From Snuella sedimenti (GTDB lineage Bacteria > Bacteroidota > Bacteroidia > Flavobacteriales > Flavobacteriaceae): a stretch of 44,975 bases of DNA. The notes under the pieces were generated by a model, which had not been told where the DNA came from, ran no database searches, and was given only the letters and a program-made list of their open reading frames with translations. Location: the NCBI RefSeq assembly GCF_016428595.1, contig NZ_JAELVQ010000026.1, positions 1 through 44,975 of the forward strand, written 5' to 3'. A program made the translations under genes and the position numbers. Shown here piece by piece: positions 43,531-44,975 of the stretch (its first letter is position 1; the number at the start of each line of letters is the position of its first letter).

Positions 43531-44975
43531 ATGAAAACAAGTACTTATAGTTTATTATCAAAAACAAGATCACAGATAAAAAATTGTCTGTACATCTTTG
43601 TTTTTCTATTTATTGGACTTTCCAATGTCAATGCAGCAGACTGTATTATAGATACAGCAGCAACAGGTGGTGACAATGTCATGACAGGTGCTGAATTGGT
43701 GAACTATATCAACACCAATAGTTGTACTGGTACTATAACAATTACAAATGGTGTCCAAATACAATTACATACAGATATTACAATTCCTAGTGTAATTGAC
43801 AGGCTAATTATTGAAGATGGCGGGCAAATCATGTGGTTTGAAGATGTTACCTTAACATTAGCTCCAAATTCAGCTATTGTTATAGAAGATACTACTGAAT
43901 TGGATACTTCTCATGGAGGAGATGGAGCAATATCTTCTGATGGACAATGTAATAATAATAGAAGAATTAACATTGGTTCTTTTGAGTATTCCGCTTGTTC
44001 TGGTGGAGGTAATGTATGCATCATTTTTAGTGAAGTAATTGCTGCTGGTGGAACCATACAAATTGATCCTGACTTTGGCGTTATTGACGGAACCGACAAT
44101 CAAGTTTGCTTTGCGCCTACATTAATTGATGTTGAATTGAATGGATTTGTTCAGGGGACTCCTACCTATTTATGGACGGTTAAATCTAAACCAACAGGTT
44201 CAACAGTTACTTTCAGCCCAAGCAATACTGTTGAAGACCCAACAGTGACAGTCTCTGAGCCAGGCTCATATACCTTTAACATTGCAGTAACAATCCCTAT
44301 AAGTGATGAGTGTGTTTCTACTCTAATAACAGTTGATGCTGATGTTGAAATAGAGTTTATAGATACTATTTCCGTGAATATTATGTCCGTAAACCCAGGT
44401 GGTGGTGGCACTTGTAATTTGGCAGTAGATTTTACAGGATCTGGAACAAATGCAGGGCCTAATTCGACATATTATTGGGATTTCGGTGATGGAAACAATA
44501 GTGCCCTTCAAAACCCATCACATACTTATGCAACTGGAGGCGACTATACGGTTACCTTAACAATTACAGATCCTGATGCTATAGCTGATTGTAATACAGC
44601 AAGTGCTTCAGATACAATTACAATAACAGATACACCTCCAACTATAACTTGTCCTCCAACAGTAAATGTTATTGCTGACAATGGATTATGTACTGCTTCA
44701 GATGTTGATCTAGGCAATTTACTTCTTTCCGATGATTGTGATATTATCAATGGAAATATTAGCAATGATGCACCAACATTATTTTCTGTAGGAACAACAA
44801 TTGTTACTTGGGAATATACTGATGCATCTGGCAATACAGTTACTTGTGAACAAAGCGTGACGGTGACCGATGATGAAAAACCATCCATTACCTGTCCCGC
44901 AGATATTACAGATGCCGTGACCTCTGATGGAGGCACCGGTGATTGCGAGGCTACCGTAAGCCTTGGCTCTCCTAC
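43531..44975 (+). CDS. Large secreted HYR/PKD-domain protein (3' end beyond window)
   Basis: Open from the ATG at 43531 to the window edge (481 codons seen, no stop). A long signal peptide (about 1-37: KNCLYIFVFLFIGLSNVNAA) is followed by a beta-rich region of about 150 residues, an Ig-like segment (about 190-275), a PKD domain (about 290-350, with YYWDFGDGNN and HTYATGGDYTVTLTI), a HYR domain (TPPTITCPPTVNV to VTVTDDEKP, about 368-450) and the start of a second HYR domain. This is typical of giant flavobacterial surface adhesins with T9SS signals at the far end; that end is not visible. Function is inferred from domains only. Confidence 0.88.
   Translation, partial: MKTSTYSLLSKTRSQIKNCLYIFVFLFIGLSNVNAADCIIDTAATGGDNVMTGAELVNYINTNSCTGTITITNGVQIQLHTDITIPSVIDRLIIEDGGQIMWFEDVTLTLAPNSAIVIEDTTELDTSHGGDGAISSDGQCNNNRRINIGSFEYSACSGGGNVCIIFSEVIAAGGTIQIDPDFGVIDGTDNQVCFAPTLIDVELNGFVQGTPTYLWTVKSKPTGSTVTFSPSNTVEDPTVTVSEPGSYTFNIAVTIPISDECVSTLITVDADVEIEFIDTISVNIMSVNPGGGGTCNLAVDFTGSGTNAGPNSTYYWDFGDGNNSALQNPSHTYATGGDYTVTLTITDPDAIADCNTASASDTITITDTPPTITCPPTVNVIADNGLCTASDVDLGNLLLSDDCDIINGNISNDAPTLFSVGTTIVTWEYTDASGNTVTCEQSVTVTDDEKPSITCPADITDAVTSDGGTGDCEATVSLGSP

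Overview
The window reads as chromosome of a marine-type Flavobacteriaceae bacterium (Bacteroidota). The evidence is AT-rich DNA, secreted proteins with C-terminal type IX secretion (T9SS) sorting domains, promoters with the Bacteroidota -7 box TAnnTTTG, a fused ThrA, DUF3822 and porT-type barrel proteins, and neighbourhoods such as sixA-ppk1-ppx. No phage, CRISPR array or tRNA gene was seen. The only clear transposon is the end of an IS21-type element at the left edge.

Layout. 1-512: 3' end of an IS21-family element (istB and right end), abutting a heptanucleotide array. 0.9-8.0 kb: three secreted proteins (a matrixin-like metalloprotease, a choice-of-anchor J protein, and a 1341-residue multidomain protein with three nearly identical 252-bp repeats). 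8.9-12.1 kb: a TlpA-like lipoprotein and the bifunctional Nnr repair enzyme. 12.2-17.2 kb: threonine operon thrA-thrB-thrC, preceded by an unannotated Thr/Ile-rich leader peptide. 17.3-21.4 kb: gcvT, an SDR protein, a pterin dehydratase, a YebC-family protein and a Gfo/Idh/MocA oxidoreductase. 21.6-25.2 kb: a NYN/OST-HTH protein and a DUF5117-type metalloprotease. 25.5-28.7 kb (minus strand): kdsB, a HAD phosphatase, a KdnB-like iron alcohol dehydrogenase and an acyltransferase, probably a Kdo-modification operon. 29.0-34.1 kb: a RecD-like helicase, a membrane protein, a DUF3822 protein, rsmD and two small exported proteins. 34.1-35.2 kb: a palindromic MITE-like element, RNase P RNA and a heptad array. 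35.3-39.3 kb: dnaX, miaE, a barrel protein and ppx. 39.3-42.8 kb: ppk1, a 0.7-kb heptad array and sixA. 43.5 kb to the end: a HYR/PKD-domain surface protein that runs off the window.

The most interesting signals are outside ordinary gene calls. (1) dnaX has a run of ten A placed so that one extra A gives an immediate TAG, which would make a gamma-like short subunit. (2) At least six intergenic loci carry degenerate tandem arrays in a 7-nt register, with shared blocks 41 kb apart, often starting at a stop codon. (3) A threonine leader peptide overlaps alternative RNA pairings ahead of thrA. (4) A 108-bp repeat at two loci starts exactly at the ATG of a conserved 17-codon mini-ORF. (5) Two intergenic elements contain opposed copies of a core whose central stem is kept while its sequence changes. 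Statements on family function rest on recognised motifs; no database search was possible.
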